Below are positions 63,216 through 64,000 of a DNA stretch of 64,000 bases, piece after piece; the first letter of the stretch is position 1, and the number at the start of each line of letters is the position of its first letter. Source of the stretch: MFD09286-c1 sp963701015 (lineage in GTDB: Bacteria; Bacteroidota; Bacteroidia; Bacteroidales; DTGW01); contig OY969556.1 of NCBI GenBank assembly GCA_963701015.1, forward strand, positions 682,001 to 746,000, written 5' to 3'. The notes beneath the pieces are model-generated. The model did no database searches. It saw only the letters and a list, made by a program, of their open reading frames with translations, and had not been told where the DNA came from. The translations under genes were made by a program, and so were the position numbers.

Positions 63216-64000
63216 TCACATTGTCGCTTCATGGTTTAATAATTTATATAATTCATTTGCAATCCAACTTGAAAGTTCATTAGCTCCTGTTTGGTTCAAA
63301 TGATTTTCATCATACCAATCTGATGGCTTTTCAAAAATCTCATTTGGTGGAAATAATACTTTTCCATATTTTATATAAGTGTTATATTCCTTAGGGATTT
63401 GAATATTATATCCATATGATGGCAGATATAAAAAATATATTTTAATGTCTTTTGATTTACATATTTTAGAAATCTTCTCAATATAAGTTCTTGGAAATTT
63501 CATGTAAAAATTTCTTTCAAACTTTGATAATTCTGATTTTTTTATACTGCGTTCTTCTTTTATGCGTTTTAAAAATTCAAAAGAAGCAGTATCTGGTGAA
63601 GAGGTAAAACCGTAGTCATTCATATTAAATCGATTATTTTCCAAGTTTCCAAAAATAGAATTCTTAATTACCTCAAGCCTGTAATATACGTGACGGTAAC
63701 AATCGCCCAGCAAATCTTTGTTAATGAATGGATTTGCCAGTAATACATCGCTTGTCTCAGCAATATATGGAAAAATAGGATGACTATACCTGTCTTCATC
63801 TTCCCTTACTTCAATAATTAAAGTTTTTACATTTTTTGTTTTTAGTATTTCTTTTAAAAAAACATACATTAAATTATCACCAAATCGGCAATATCCAAAA
63901 TTGGCAACATTTACCTTTAATTTGTCTTCAATAAGTTTATCATTTATTCCATTAATGGTATGCGATGATCCCAGAAAAACAAAATCGACAGGCTTGGGAT
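63216..64000 (-). CDS. SGNH-type (DltD/AlgX-like) protein, partial at window edge
   Basis: An open frame of about 261 residues that continues past the right edge, so its start is missing. Reading it through the first internal Met upstream gives PKPVDFVFLGSSHTINGI, with GSSHT as an SGNH/GDSL-like block I nucleophile. The C-terminus has WYDENHLNQTGANELSSWI, the Asp-x-x-His block V. This pattern occurs in DltD, AlgJ/AlgX and related acyl-transfer or esterase proteins beside MBOAT acyltransferases. No MBOAT gene is visible in the window. The activity is inferred. Confidence 0.75.
   Translation of the reverse strand, partial: PKPVDFVFLGSSHTINGINDKLIEDKLKVNVANFGYCRFGDNLMYVFLKEILKTKNVKTLIIEVREDEDRYSHPIFPYIAETSDVLLANPFINKDLLGDCYRHVYYRLEVIKNSIFGNLENNRFNMNDYGFTSSPDTASFEFLKRIKEERSIKKSELSKFERNFYMKFPRTYIEKISKICKSKDIKIYFLYLPSYGYNIQIPKEYNTYIKYGKVLFPPNEIFEKPSDWYDENHLNQTGANELSSWIANELYKLLNHEATM

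Noticed and set aside
1..64000. CRISPR array, prophage, restriction-modification or toxin-antitoxin system
   Set aside because: I found no regularly spaced direct repeats, no phage structural or integrase genes, and no methylase/nuclease or toxin/antitoxin pair; the single HNH protein stands alone.

Overview
The window is about 33% GC and comes from the chromosome of a Bacteroidota bacterium. The evidence is the gene repertoire (TonB-linked receptor with a CarboxypepD-like N-terminus, TorF-like porin, 7TMR-DISM kinase, L25 next to peptidyl-tRNA hydrolase, two adjacent signal peptidase I genes) and promoters that fit the Bacteroidota -33 TTG / -7 TAnnTTTG pattern. Most of it is ordinary chromosome. 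I see no prophage, complete insertion sequence, CRISPR array or rRNA; there is one tRNA (Ser, TGA).

Layout. 1-4.5 kb: the end of lipA, then a leftward signalling group (REC-only regulator, NarL-type regulator, 7TMR-DISM/PAS kinase) and a NUMOD4/HNH protein. 4.8-8.5 kb: rightward housekeeping genes (LysE-type exporter, engB, prs with a frameshift, rplY, pth). 8.5-18.5 kb: leftward genes (HD hydrolase, miaA, a LuxC-like acyl-CoA reductase without its cysteine, nitroreductase, fmt, ribBA, two glycosyltransferases of which one is frameshifted, an LptF/LptG permease, a START-like protein). 18.7-28.7 kb: an MFS transporter, then leftward MBL-fold lipoprotein, secreted caspase-like protease, beta-barrel protein, lipoprotein, purB, an orphan LytTR regulator, trmH and hup. 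29 kb: tRNA-Ser.

29.7-41.2 kb is a rightward signalling block: an eight-PAS kinase of 1458 residues, a NarL-type regulator, a REC-only protein, CheA, CheW, a poly-HAMP chemoreceptor and a 179-residue protein of unknown family. No cheR, cheB or flagellar gene is present. 41.6-48.8 kb holds a TonB-dependent receptor with a TPR-like partner, an unknown 303-residue protein, an O-methyltransferase, an ArsR/SRPBCC/DoxX operon under a two-operator promoter, and a gene near 50% GC that looks foreign.

49.4-58.5 kb is a complete Kdp potassium-uptake locus: TorF-like porin, kdpF, a second very small membrane peptide, kdpA, kdpB, kdpC (frameshifted), kdpD, kdpE. The porin and kdpF are preceded by nearly the same ~90-bp control region, with TTTATA-N5-TTTATA repeats like the known KdpE site and an exact -7 box. 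The porin is therefore probably part of the potassium-limitation response; this is the most interesting observation here. 58.7-64 kb: a small unknown protein, YwbE-like protein, aldo/keto reductase, two signal peptidases I and a partial SGNH-type protein at the edge.

Three otherwise intact genes (prs, a glycosyltransferase, kdpC) each carry one small frameshift. Since prs is normally essential, sequence or assembly error is the simplest explanation for at least some of them.
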